Positions 21,166 to 30,984 of a DNA stretch of 64,000 bases are shown in pieces. Position numbers and translations under genes: made by a program. This DNA comes from Bedellia somnulentella. Its lineage: Eukaryota; Arthropoda; Insecta; Lepidoptera; Bedelliidae. The stretch is from the NCBI GenBank assembly GCA_963576735.1, contig OY755183.1, positions 17,689,213-17,753,212 of the forward strand, in the 5' to 3' direction. The notes beneath the pieces are model-generated. The model saw only the letters and a list, made by a program, of their open reading frames with translations. It had not been told where the DNA came from and searched no databases. How positions within the stretch are numbered: the stretch's first letter is position 1; the number at the start of each line of letters is the position of its first letter.

Positions 21166-22194
21166 TTTCTTTCGATTTTATTATTTGTTGTTATGGCGGT
21201 AACAAAAATATATAGTCTGTAAAAAAGCTACTTTCAAGCGAACACGGTTTATTATGGTTTCACCTTTAGTTACAGAACCCTAACAAGAGCATTAGGAAGA
21301 ACTTTGTGCCAAAATACGAAGAAAAAAAATTATGGCACTATAAATCACCACTTTCATTTAAAAATAAGCAAGAGATTTAACAAACATTGCTTTTGTAAGG
21401 TAATGTTTGATCTCATTAAATTGTTTAATAATATTACACCAATGAGCAAGTTTTAAAATTAAATTATTGCTAATGGTTCCTACGATTACCTACCTACAAA
21501 TATCTCTTTTTCTTGTAACTTGAACGGTGTAATGTATATTTCAGGAAACTTATTGAAAAGCCTAAAAAAGCTACTTCGTAATTATTCAAGCCTATATGAG
21601 TTTGGAAAGGCCTACTTGTTTTGATGTGGCAATATTGCACTCGACGACGCCTAAAATTGGTTTACCGCAATGTTTTTGATGTCGCTACGTAACGAGAGAA
21701 CGTAAGGTAAACATAAACGAAAACTCGGTCACGTGGTAATATTTTGGCAAATACGTGCGCTGAAATATCCATTAAGTACCTATAAATGTATTATTAATTT
21801 CATGTTTACCGCAAACCTTTATAAGCTTTAACGGTGAAACCAAGAAGTAACGATTTAGTTTATCTTTGGTGTTCAGTTTATCATAGTTATTTTTACTACC
21901 CAATTGTTATTTACCGAAGTTATTGTGAATAAAACACCATACCATACCAGTATTTATTTGTCTTCATAATTGGTCTTAAGAACATTAATCCGAGCCAGAC
22001 GGCAATACACTATGAAAAAGGTCAGATAACATCGCAAATAATCATTTAGTCTAGTCGTTCAATTACCAATAATACACAGAATCTTTCATCCAATCACTTT
22101 GGGCCTTTGCAATTTGAAAATATAAAATGAGACACCGGTTATCATCTTTTAATATAAATGCTAAGGACCAAGGAGTTAGTTAATAACATACATA

Positions 22195-22615
22195 CATACT
22201 TATACTCACGCCATTAGTTCCCATTGGGGTTTGCAGATACTATTGATCGCCACTTCGTACGATCCTGACAAACCTCTCTAGCTTCGTTTGCATCCATCAA
22301 TCTTTTCATGCATGCTCTTTTATTCTTTATACTTCGGACACCTGTCTTTTTAAGCACACTCTCAATTTGGTCCGAGTGTGTTCTCCGTGGTCGTCCTCTG
22401 CTAACATTACCATCCAAACTAGCTCAATAGATCCCTTTTACCAATTTTCTATCATCCATCCTCTCTATGTGCCCATCTCCATCTCCATCTCAACATTCCT
22501 TTCTCTATCTTGCTTACAATATCATCATTCACACCACAATTTTCACGAATCACACTATTTCTCACTCGGTCACATAATCTAACATTACAAAATTTTCTGA
22601 TGTTTAGTTAATAAT
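22195..22615 (-). pseudogene. RTE LINE 3' fragment (right-arm copy)
   Basis: Inverted partner of 15250-15650. On the minus strand it reads GNVSRGRPRRTHSDQIE, then RSIKNKRACMKRLMDAN and VCQDRTKWRSIV before the TATG tail, so this copy keeps a longer open frame (22214-22417) than the left one. It is a fragment of the RT C-terminal region and not a functional gene. Confidence 0.75.
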
Positions 22616-22696
22616 AATAAGCTATTACAAGATCTCAAAAGATTAGGTTCCAATAACATGGTATATATTATGTATGTTTGAATAGGTAGGTAGAGA

Positions 22697-22840
22697 TAGT
22701 TCTGCGCTGTTTAGTGTCGGCTCAGAATAGTACTAATCCGTTTCTTCAAGAGGGTGTCGTACGTTCGTGGCGACTCAAGGCAAAGGCGCCTTTAAATATT
22801 TTTGGGCAATGTGGCTGGAGGTTTTTAAATGGGTCTTAAT
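22697..22840 (+). repeat. SINE1 fragment
   Basis: Head half only. It ends in an AT repeat (about 22840-22885) that replaces about 95 bp present at 14930-15025. Confidence 0.55.
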
Positions 22841-22995
22841 ATAATATATATAATATAAAATATATAATATATATCTTATTTTTTATGGTTGAATGTACGG
22901 TTCTCAACAGAAAAAATATTTTATCAACTAATTAAATTCAACGATATCTTTTAGCATACGAAACATAATAGCATCGCGTCCATTCACATTATCGG

Positions 22996-23205
22996 TCAAT
23001 TTAGTCCAAATCTGCCATATAATTTGATGTACTGAAAAAGGTTCTTCCAAGTTATTGCCCATGATTTCCAACTAACAAAAGACCCAATCGCCTCACCGGG
23101 ATAAGGAAATCCCGGAACATTCATCCTGAAAACAAATTTATTTCGACCGTTGGCTTTAGGGTTGCGACGTGACGCGAAACTGAATGTAAACCAGTCGAGA
23201 GCCAC
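22996..23205 (-). CDS. Short open frame conserved in both arms (right copy)
   Basis: Inverted partner of 14611-14820, 69 codons ending FQYIKLYGRFGLN, with one residue changed. The internal acceptor (TTTGTTTTCAG on the minus strand) is preserved. Function is unknown and coding status is doubtful. Confidence 0.25.
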   Translation of the reverse strand: MALDWFTFSFASRRNPKANGRNKFVFRMNVPGFPYPGEAIGSFVSWKSWAITWKNLFQYIKLYGRFGLN

Positions 23206-23329
23206 TCAGTTTGTTGTGGTGTACCTACTCGTATATACGAGAATTATTTCACAATTTTGGTTCTGTACATCTCCGTTCAAAATGTGTTATTGGTTTTCAC
23301 TCAATTATGTTTTATTGGAACATGTAAAA

Positions 23330-23690
23330 TAATGTCCCGCCTGAAAACAGAAGGGCGTGAGTTCAAATCCTGGGTCGGGCCTACACCAATTTGTCTTTTC
23401 TAAAGTCATATGTGTGGTTAATTTATCATGGTTGTTAACGGTGAGGGAAAACATCGTGAGGAAACCCACATGGCTTAGTTTGTACTTAGTCATGTGACAG
23501 TGTATTCGTACAAAACGGCGATAGGCCTGCCCCCTATCACGTGAGTACACTGTCCATGCAAAACGTGGGTACTCTGAACATCACGTGACTTTGTCACCTG
23601 ATGTTCAGAAGTATTAGTACCTCTGCCAACCCCTTCGGGGATATTCGGCGTGAACGTTTATGTTATGTCATATGTTATGTTAAGTAAAAT
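23330..23690 (+). mobile_element. SINE2 copy, longest in the window
   Basis: It runs from a tRNA-like head with a B box (GAGTTCAAATCCTGGGTCGG, about 23358) through 'CACATGGCTTAGTTTG' and 'ACAAAACGGCGATAGGCCTG', a hairpin CTGAACATCACGTGAC / GTCACCTGATGTTCAG (16-bp arms, one mismatch, loop TTT), then ACCCCTTCGGGG and GGCGTGAACG to a TTATG-type tail. The partner is 14205-14487. Confidence 0.85.
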
Positions 23691-23754
23691 AATGTTAATT
23701 TAAAATATATGAATATTTATTTTCTAATCAAATCACTCAGTTTCATTATATACA

Positions 23755-23820
23755 TAAATATAGTTAGTTCCCATTGCGGTAGGCAGAGACCACCAATCGC
23801 CCCTTCATATGTGCAAAATA
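23755..23820 (-). repeat. RTE LINE 3'-tail remnant
   Basis: Partner of about 14085-14145. The minus strand reads GGTCTCTGCCTACCGCAATG. Confidence 0.5.
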
Positions 23821-24005
23821 TGTGTTTCAGTAGTAACAGTGATACTCGTTATACATTACAATACTAATACTTGATATATATTATGTGCCATAAATAACAT
23901 TAACATGGATAAACCCTTGCTACAGTTTGCTAATTTATTTGTTTTACACAGATGTTTGCGTTTGAAAGTGAAACCTTACTCCAGCGGGAGGGAAATATGC
24001 CATTT

Positions 24006-24645
24006 TTAGGGTTCCGTAGCCAAATGGCAAAAACGGGACCCTTATAGATTCGTCATGTCTGTCTGTCTGTCCGTCCGTCCGTCCGTCCGTCCGTATGTCA
24101 CAGCCAGTTTATTCCGAAACTATAAGAACTACATTATTGGAAATTGGTGCGTAGATGTATTCTGTAAACCGCATTAAGATTTTAAAATAAAATCTGAAAA
24201 AAAACCAAAATTTTTAGGGTTCCCCATACATAGAACTGAAACTCAAAATTTTTTTTTTCATCAAACCTATACGTGTGGGGTATCTATCAAAAGGTATTTG
24301 AAATTGATGTTGAGGTTTCTTATATCATTTTTTTCAAAACTGAATAGTTTGCGCGAGAGACTATTTCAAAGTGCTAAAATGTGTGTCCCCCCCCCGTAAC
24401 TTCTAAAATATGGGCATGATAATACTGAAAAAAATATATGATGTGTATTACTATACAAACTACTAACGAAAATTGGTTTGAATGAGATCTAGCCAGTAGT
24501 TCTATTTTTAAACGTCATAAATCAAATTACTTACCTAATTTGGCTCCCATGATTTTCACACAAACGGGATTTTCTATATATATGATAGTACGGAACCCTT
24601 AGTGCGCGATCCGACTCGCACTTGGCCGGTTTTTTTAAAATGTGC
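24006..24645 (+). mobile_element. Lepidopteran GGGTTCCGTA...GGCCGG repeat
   Basis: About 640 bp, present only in the right arm. The left arm has the intact site (GCCATTTTAAAAATGTG on the right-arm strand), which fixes both ends. It starts AGGGTTCCGTAGCC, has a TCTG/TCCG repeat (24058-24095), contains TACGGAACCCT (the inverse of its start) near the 3' end, and ends TTGGCCGGTTTTTTT. This repeat is widespread in Lepidoptera; its mobilisation class is uncertain to me. Non-coding. Confidence 0.8.
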
Positions 24646-24894
24646 TATATTTTAATGGAACGTTTCATAACCATTTTCATTTACGGCATATTTATCTGTA
24701 TTTCAGAGTGTAGACATAGACACTCATGTTTATAATCTAAGTTTTGTAGGTTACGTTAAAAAAGCACGACTTACTCGAAGTAAATTCTTTGTGAAAAAAT
24801 AGGTATATGGCTCTTAGTTAAAATGTTATTTTGTGGGCTTTTTGGAGAAGGTTTTATTTTTGTAATATTTTAGTATGTTATGTTTTACATAACA

Positions 24895-25210
24895 TAAACA
24901 TATAAACATAAACGTTCACGCCGTTTATCCCCGAAGGGGTTGGCAGGATACCAATACTTCTGAACTCACATGGCAGCGCCATCTAGTGTCCAGAGAAGGT
25001 ACCCACGTTTTGCTTAGACAGTGTACTCACGTGATAGGGGGCAGGCCTATCGCCGTTTTGTACGAATACACTGTCACATGACTAAGTACAACTCAGCCAT
25101 GTGGGTTTCCTCACGATGTTTTCCCTCACCGTTAACAATCATGATAAATTAACCACACATATGACTTTAGAAAAGACAAATTGGTGTAGGCCCGACCCAG
25201 GATTGGAATG
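24895..25210 (-). mobile_element. SINE2 copy (uninterrupted partner)
   Basis: Inverted partner of 1980-2289. Its tail near 24895-24905 is the empty target site of the left-arm LINE. It shares the 'GGACACTAGATGGCGCTGCC' variant. Confidence 0.8.
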
Positions 25211-25544
25211 TTTTATTTTAAACACATCTTACAGTGAACTAAGTGAGACTAACAAATAAATGTCACAGCATTTGGTACGTGTAATGTTAAAAGAAATAAG
25301 TTTTTGGGATTCAAATGAACATGCTGACTAGAAGCGTCTGGGCCGGATTTCCCACCGGCACATTGTAAGGTCCATCCGAATTTTGGACTTACTAAGCAAA
25401 CCTTTCAATGCTGACGACACTTATTAAATTTGTTGCCTTTGCGAAAATGGGAGCTCTCAATATTTTGACTAAAACCTCTAAGGGTCTAAGCTATTACCAT
25501 GTGCAAATTTTATGTAAATTTAAAATCAAATCAACTGAAAGTCA
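25211..25544. other. Arm sequence without a gene
   Basis: It matches 1655-1980 inverted. I see no motif or exon. Confidence 0.5.
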
Positions 25545-25670
25545 GCGTTCGGAAATCCCCAAAGGGGTGGCATAGTTATCCATGCTTTTTAACATCACGT
25601 GTAATTTTTGTCACCTGGTGTTCTTAGGACCCGCGTTTTGTTTGGACAGTGTACACACGGTATATGGGGC
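25545..25670 (-). repeat. SINE2 fragment
   Basis: Inverted partner of 1505-1650. Degenerate. Confidence 0.55.
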
Positions 25671-25837
25671 ATACTTAAAAGGTTTTGCAAAAATTCACCG
25701 AGTCTCTCACTGTTATAGTATAAAGAACTTAATATTACGAGTACTGTTTAAATTTAAATGGCTTCCTGGTAAAGTCCAACAGTTGAAATGCTCAAGTAAA
25801 CATGCAGATCAGACGGATTGCAATCTTAAAACCTACA

Positions 25838-26095
25838 CTATGTGGTAAGAGTAATTTTTCCAGAGTTCCAACAGGCAGAGGAAATATTGCAAAAAACACA
25901 TATATAATCTCGTGATAATGTAGCAGTGTGGAATATATGTTCCTTATGACGTTGACGCAAAGTCAGTGCAAAGAGTAGGTCCTCCGCAGGCAATGGGATT
26001 AAATCGCACATGTTTTCCCATAAACGATTTACACTGCTCGCAGCGCCATGAGAATAAATGTCGTAGAATTGGCCTACATAAAACGCTGAGGATCT
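25838..26095 (-). CDS. Exon-like open frame, unknown protein (right-arm copy)
   Basis: Inverted partner of 987-1244. After the acceptor TTTTGTAG (minus strand, 26096-26103) the frame is open for 85 codons to TAG at 25838-25840. It reads RSSAFYVGQFYDIYSHGAAS..., so VCRQ in the left copy is IYSH here, and I/N, A/T, L/H, Q/R and R/L changes follow. It keeps LPAEDLLFAL, RQRHKEHIF and the C-x2-C pair. No start codon, donor or family is recognised. It is either a duplicated terminal exon or a piece of an old element still open by chance. With 258 bp and no stop in two diverged copies, coding is plausible. Confidence 0.45.
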   Translation of the reverse strand, partial: RSSAFYVGQFYDIYSHGAASSVNRLWENMCDLIPLPAEDLLFALTLRQRHKEHIFHTATLSRDYICVFCNISSACWNSGKITLTT

Positions 26096-26349
26096 CTACA
26101 AAATAAAATGATACAGAAAGAGCTTTCACTAAGTTAATGTATCAACTTTAAGTAACTGCCCTGAGCCGTTAAGAAACTGGAGTACTCAGAAACAAATAGA
26201 TCTTGTGAGTGATAAAAATTACTTAGTTGCGAAGTTGCCAGTCTCTTCGCTTCTAATCAATCGAGTTAGTTTAACATAGTCGTGGGATTGAAATGCTAAG
26301 ATTTTTATTCTAATAAAGTTTCCCACTTACGTTAAGTTACTTAAAAACA

Positions 26350-26490
26350 TGTTTTAAACAACCTTTTTTTTACAATCCCTTCCCCACTCAACTTCCAAAA
26401 GTGGCTAAAGAATAATTATTCTGAAGAATAATTCTGTTACCCCTTCTAGGGATATATAGCCGTGAGTATATTTATGTATGTATAGTTTTG
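26350..26490 (+). repeat. SINE1 fragment, 3' half
   Basis: Inverted partner of 320-455, retaining CAACTTCCAAAAGTGGCT and the 'CCGTGAGTATATTTATG' tail. An RTE tail remnant follows at 26505-26565. Confidence 0.6.
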
Positions 26491-26783
26491 TTTCAGTGTA
26501 TGTTTTAACGATATTCTCTGCCTACACCAACGGGAATAAATAGCGTATGTATATGTATATTCTAAGTAATACTGTGATGGCTACAGAAATAGTCAAACAT
26601 ACAGCTTACGATAAGTAGCTGTTTCAAAGAAACCAATAATACTCACCCTAAGATATAAACATCCATATTGGATTCATGTAAAACACAAACAATATAAACG
26701 CGTTCGACGAAGTCAATCTCGACAAAGTAAGGGACGACATTTACACAAACGAAACGGGAATTTTCCTTCATGCCCTTCTTATT

Positions 26784-27009
26784 GACAGTATTGTTTAAAC
26801 ACCGATATATTGGCAAATTCTTTCATAGAAAAGGAATTGTAATTTGTTTGACAGATACGAAATATTGATGTTAAAATCTGGCTTGATTTCTCAGAAAATA
26901 ATAATACCGACTTATTTTCACGCCAATCATTTTATTTTATTTCATTATTTTCGCAGTCATCAATCTTCGGATCCGAGCCCTTTTAATATTGTTTCTAATG
27001 AACTCAACG
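26784..27009. other. Sequence beyond the palindrome
   Basis: First sequence right of the inverted repeat. AT-rich, nothing recognised. Confidence 0.5.
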
Positions 27010-27290
27010 CAAACTCAAACGTTTAGGCCGAATATCCCCGAAGGGGTGGTAGAAGTCCCAATACTTCTTAACATCAGGTGATATTGTTTTCGCCCGGTGT
27101 TCAGAGTATCCACGTTTTGCTTGGACAGTATACTCACTTAATAACAATGTTTTTTGTTCATGAAAACCTCATGTGGGGATTATTTCTAATAAATAATGGT
27201 GGCGAATTTTTTTTATTCTTTTTTTATTAGTGTACTAACCTTAGCCATGTGAGTTTCCTCACGATGTTTTCCCTCACCGTTAGCAACAAT
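27010..27290 (-). repeat. SINE2 copy interrupted by a fold-back-family end
   Basis: The minus-strand SINE2 blocks at 27010-27148 and 27235-27290 are separated by the sequence ATGTTTTTTGTTCATGAAAA and CCTCATGTGGGG (about 27150-27200), which is the end motif of the fold-back family. Confidence 0.65.
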
Positions 27291-27334
27291 ACTAATTTTG
27301 AAAATACTATCTGTTTACACGTGCACGTGTAAAT

Positions 27335-27585
27335 TTCTGTGTAGTGTCGGCTTAGAATAGCACTACCCCGTTTCTTCCGGTGGGTGTACGTAAGAAGCGA
27401 CTAACGGTATTGGGGCTTTTTAAGGGATTTTTGGGCGATGCGGTTGCAGACCCATCACCAAAACCTTTATTTTGCTACCTTTTCCCCACGCATCTTCCAA
27501 AATTGGCTGAGGAATTTCTAATGCCTTAGCTCTGGCTACCCCTTCTTGGGATTTATAGCCGTGAGTATATGTATGTATGTATGTT
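27335..27585 (+). mobile_element. SINE1 copy
   Basis: Full copy with a TATG tail. The flanking 'TTACACGTGCA' occurs on both sides (near 27314 and 27584), a likely target duplication of about 11 bp. Confidence 0.75.
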
Positions 27586-27644
27586 ACACGTGCAAAATAA
27601 ATAGACCGTCATTTATTCATATGGTAGTATCGTCAAAAGAAAAT

Positions 27645-27760
27645 ATTCCAAAAATGCGGAAGACATAGAAATAGTAACTGAAGCATGAAAGGTATGTCTG
27701 GATTGTACAAAGCTCGTTAGATTGTCTCCATCTTTGTCAATAGGGACTAATGATGCGAAT
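27645..27760 (+). repeat. Possible RTE LINE remnant
   Basis: It is weakly similar to the RTE 3' region (GTATGTCTGGATTGTACAAA, then an AGATTGTCTCC...GGGACTAATG order). Very degenerate. Confidence 0.3.
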
Positions 27761-27843
27761 TCGAGTTATAATTGCCTCGAATAAAATCAGCGACAGCGAA
27801 AACTCAAACTATAATTCCCTCAGAATTCGAATTTCTAGAGATA

Positions 27844-28273
27844 ATGTTTTTTAGAATAAGAACTTTCACGTTTGTTAGTTGTGCTTATCTTGTCTTATTT
27901 CTATCTTGTGTTAATCCAAAAACAATATATTTTTTTATAATAATCTCCACATGAGGTTTTCATGAACAAAACATTCTAATTTTATTTTTGTATATTTTGT
28001 AACAACTATTTTTATCATGTTTATCCTTACCTGCTTCGTCGCTACAGAATATCAGGAAGTGTTGATTGGCTTCTTAATTGAAATTCTATATTACCAGGGA
28101 CGTATTTAGCACTACTGGGCAAGGCGGGCGGCATATACGAACGATCGCACGGACACGGAAGAACCGATGGTAGATATATTTTTGCAGATGGTAGAAGACT
28201 TGGTGAAGCAGAATTCCTAATTGTGACTCGGCCTCGAGGTGGTTTATTTGGTAAAGGTCGTAGCATTAAATAA
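27844..28273 (+). CDS. Candidate two-exon small secreted glycine-rich peptide
   Basis: ATG 27844 opens a signal-peptide-like sequence (MFFRIRTFTFVSCAYLVLFL), with basic residues then a hydrophobic core. From 28098, after an acceptor-like TTCTATATTACCAG, a second frame runs 58 codons to TAA 28271-28273: TYLALLGKAGGIYERSHG..., ...DGRRLGEAEF, ...RPRGGLFGKGRSIK. It is glycine-rich (12 Gly) with net positive charge, like many insect antimicrobial peptides, but matches none I know. A donor GTGTTA at 27908 would join the two in phase across an intron of about 190 bp. AATAAA follows at about 28275. The donor is weak and the intron carries a fold-back-family end (about 27935-27985), so the model is tentative. 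The second exon is the stronger part. Confidence 0.35.
27935..27985 (+). repeat. Fold-back-family end motif
   Basis: ATAATCTCCACATGAGG followed by TTTTCATGAACAAAACATTC, the inverse of the motif at 27150-27200. The two could be the ends of one larger fold-back copy, with SINE1 and other sequence between them. Confidence 0.5.
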
Positions 28274-28634
28274 TAATAAAAATCTCAACAATATAAAAAT
28301 ATAACAGATTACCTTATTCAATTTGTACATCATCTAGAGGATGTCGTCGTGTTATTTAAAACCAACTCGGCTTATACCCTCTCTAATAAGATACCGACTA
28401 CACAATCATTAAAAATTCACATTTAAGAGTTTTACCCACATTTTACGGTATATTATGGGTTGATGGAGTTTCACAAAATAAGTTATTCATCGTTATAAGC
28501 TTTGAAGAATTCAATTCGAAATACATTTTATAGACTGTGTTTTGAATTATTTCATTTAATTGTATTCCATTGGAAAAATGGTTGCAATTTGTCACTTGAG
28601 GTAAAAGTATAAATAACTTTGTAGAACTCAACTC

Positions 28635-28872
28635 ACTTAGCTGTGTAGTGTCGGCTTAGAATAGCACTACCCCATTTCTTCCGGTGGGTGTACGTAAGAG
28701 GCGACTAACGGTATTGGGGCTTTTAAGGGATTTTTGGGCGATGCGGTTGGAGACCCATCACCAACAACCTTTATTTTTACCATCTTTTCCCCACTATCAT
28801 TTCCAAAAGTGGATGAGGAATGTCTAATTCCTTAGCTCTGGCTACCCCTTCTAGGGATTTACAGCCGTGAGA
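28635..28872 (+). mobile_element. SINE1 copy
   Basis: Near-consensus copy ending at 'ACAGCCGTGAG', where it is cut short by a hairpin sequence instead of a TATG tail. Confidence 0.8.
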
Positions 28873-28990
28873 TACTGCAAGTAATGTTCAGAGGTACTAA
28901 CTCCTCTGAATATTACTTGCAGTAGTATCGTCTGGTATTCAAAGTACCTACGTTTTGATTGGACAGTGTACTCACGTGATGCACATACGG
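28870..28990 (-). repeat. Hairpin followed by a SINE2 fragment
   Basis: GATACTGCAAGTAATGTTCA and its near-inverse (28870-28928) form arms of about 24 bp around a short loop. SINE2 blocks (ACGTTTTGATTGGACAGTGT on the plus strand) follow to about 28990. Confidence 0.55.
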
Positions 28991-29449
28991 CATGGACTTT
29001 TACATGAGAACTTACATTCGTGTTATCAACTTCATTCGGTCCTCAGATAAGTTAGTTTTATTCTGAATACGGACAATTGGTGTTAATAAAAAAATTTAGA
29101 AATCAATATTTTTTTAAATATCAAAACAGTTCGTAAGAGTGGTTGAAGAGTAAATCTTTGGTTTATCGGTACACAATAATGTGTGGTACCCATAGAAATA
29201 TATAGATAGGATCGTAATATTCTAAACCGGCTAATTAATATGTAAAATTAGTAATATAATAGCAACTTCCGCTTGAGTTTTACACTCCTATTAAAGAAAT
29301 TAACATCATTTACAATTTTGCTACAAAAACCCTTTTTAGTCTAAAAAGGCCATATGCGAATCCCCGTTTTCTAACACCTTATCTACCCGTTACATTATCG
29401 CTAAAAGCTGAGTAAACACGGGTTTACGAGGCGAATAAAAATGTAATGT
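28991..29449. other. No gene seen
   Basis: AT-rich. No repeat family or exon recognised. Confidence 0.5.
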
Positions 29450-29569
29450 ACCGCCATTAACATATTGGCATATGACGAGCTGTCTCAGTTGGGTGGGCAG
29501 ACTGACTGTAGATACTTTAATAAGGATCGTGAACTGAGAGCCGCCCCGCGTTGCCCACACTGTAAGTCT
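29450..29569 (+). CDS. Weak exon-like frame with strong donor
   Basis: An open frame contains LSQLGGQTDCRYFNKDREL and RAAPRCPHC, and a consensus donor (ACT|GTAAGT) follows at 29570. The C-x2-C could be half of a zinc finger. The upstream acceptor (CTGTCTCAG, ending about 29495) lacks a clear pyrimidine tract. It may be chance. Confidence 0.2.
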
Positions 29570-29899
29570 CTATATAATTGTCTTCAGTTAAAGGAGCAGT
29601 AAATAAATTGAAAGTAAAACTAAATTATTTATTTTAAAGAAATAATAACGGAATCTCGAACCAGACAGTAAATCCAGATGAGACCCCATACTTTTTTTAA
29701 GTACTGTTGAATATACCGATCCATCGTGTTACGATTTAAGCACATTGGTCTTAATGACCAAAATGCCCTAACCCGGTTTTATACAAGTAAGTCAACTTTC
29801 TTTTTTATTGTAATACAATTCAGTGTTAGTTTAGAAAGAGAAAGAGAAAGAGAGACATTTATTCGCTGTACAGAACATGGAAAAATAACATTAATAGAG

Positions 29900-30038
29900 A
29901 AAAAAACTGTGTTTAAGTTCTGTGTTTTGTTACTTTTATGTTGCTTTGACTTGTGTATTATTATATATTATTATTGTATTATGTATTATTATTATATTTT
30001 GTCCTCACGAGGAGAATAAAGCATTTTCTTTCTTTCTT
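29900..30038 (+). repeat. Possible LINE 3' end with TTTC tail
   Basis: AT-rich sequence ending GAGAATAAAGCATTTTCTTTC and a TTTC repeat, directly abutting a SINE1 copy that lacks its head. This resembles the tail of a 5'-truncated LINE. Confidence 0.35.
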
Positions 30039-30039
30039 T

Positions 30040-30262
30040 CTTCTACCCACGGGTGTTGTAAGAGGCGGCTAAGAGTATAAAGTGTTGTTTTTAAAGTGGT
30101 TTTTGGAAGATGCGGTTGGAGACCCATCACCAACGATACCATCATCTATCATCTACCATCTTCTCCCCTATCAATTTCCAAATGTGGCTGGCGAGATTCT
30201 AGCTCTGAAGCTCTGGTTATACCTTTTTGGGATTGAATGCCGTGAGTATATGTATATATGTA
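30040..30262 (+). repeat. SINE1 copy, head missing
   Basis: It begins at CTACCCACGGGTGTTGTAAG and continues to a TATG-type tail. Diverged. Confidence 0.65.
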
Positions 30263-30530
30263 TAAAATAAAATTTGTTCGTTGTAAAACGTTCCACACAG
30301 ATAAGCCGGTACATGGTGAGCTCGAACGCTCGGAAACAAATGGTGTTTTCATACATCCTTTGTCTTCATTTGCGAAATCTCCCTTCAATCCCGGAATTGA
30401 TTAGTTTGCAGCGCGGATGTAACACGGATTTGATAAAAAATGGGCGGGTACTTTTACATTACAGAAGGTAATGTAAGAAAGATATTTTAATGTATTTAAA
30501 TTAATAATGTATTTTCGCCTTTATAACATC

Positions 30531-30675
30531 ACTAGTGGTCCGGCTTCGCATGGATGGTGTTAAATATTTTTACTGTTTACCCTCTACAGTATTTAGCGTG
30601 ATGATATATATCCTATGTCCTTTTCCTGGTTCTAAGCTACCTTTCCAACAATATTCAGCCAGAACGGTTCATCTG
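30531..30675 (-). mobile_element. Helitron-like copy, 3' part (interrupted)
   Basis: It is collinear with the copy at 54505-55026 and ends in CTAGT on the minus strand. It breaks off at ATCTG (30671-30675) and continues at 40945 after a 10.3-kb insertion, with ATCTG repeated at 40945-40949. Confidence 0.75.
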
Positions 30676-30880
30676 TAGTCTTAAGGTTTGGTCAGAGCTG
30701 AAAATCGGAGCTATCTGCTTGTAGTGGATAGACCGAGCTCTGTACCATTTTGTCTTTTATTTTGCTGTTATATGCTATTGTTCGCTTTGTTAATACTTCT
30801 TTCTTATTGTTTGTTGTCATGTCACCATTTTTTTTTGTTGTATGTGTTAAAGACAAATAAAATCTTTTATTATTATTATT
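30676..30880 (+). mobile_element. Truncated LINE with TTA tail, host of the Dong array
   Basis: A short non-coding LINE 3' end (TTAAGGTTTGGTCAGAGCTG ... GACAAATAAAATCTTTTA) ending in a TTA repeat. The ATCTG duplication (30671-30675 and 40945-40949) brackets this fragment plus the whole Dong-like array. It therefore inserted first, and its TTA tail became the target of the later elements. Confidence 0.7.
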
Positions 30881-30901
30881 TCGAAAGTCATTTTTGTTTC
30901 T

Positions 30902-30952
30902 CGCCTCTCCCATGGCCGAAAATGAAAATATATATTTTAAATGGGAGAGGCG
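30902..30952 (-). other. Conserved 12-bp hairpin in the Dong-like 3' UTR
   Basis: CGCCTCTCCCAT (30902-30913) pairs perfectly with ATGGGAGAGGCG (30941-30952) just after the stop codon. It is conserved in all copies: 34832-34882, 36830-36880 and 37662-37712. The stem is preserved while the loop changes, fitting an RNA structure read by the RT. Confidence 0.75.
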
Positions 30953-30984
30953 GTACTCCCCGACAAAAGCACAGTCGGTCGGGG

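Larger units (their letters stand above)
19176..26783. repeat. Right arm of the large inverted repeat
   Basis: Reverse complement of the left arm, ending exactly where the left arm starts at base 1. It carries insertions absent on the left: 24006-24645, about 20780-21165, and a duplicated segment around 20125-20615. Confidence 0.93.
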
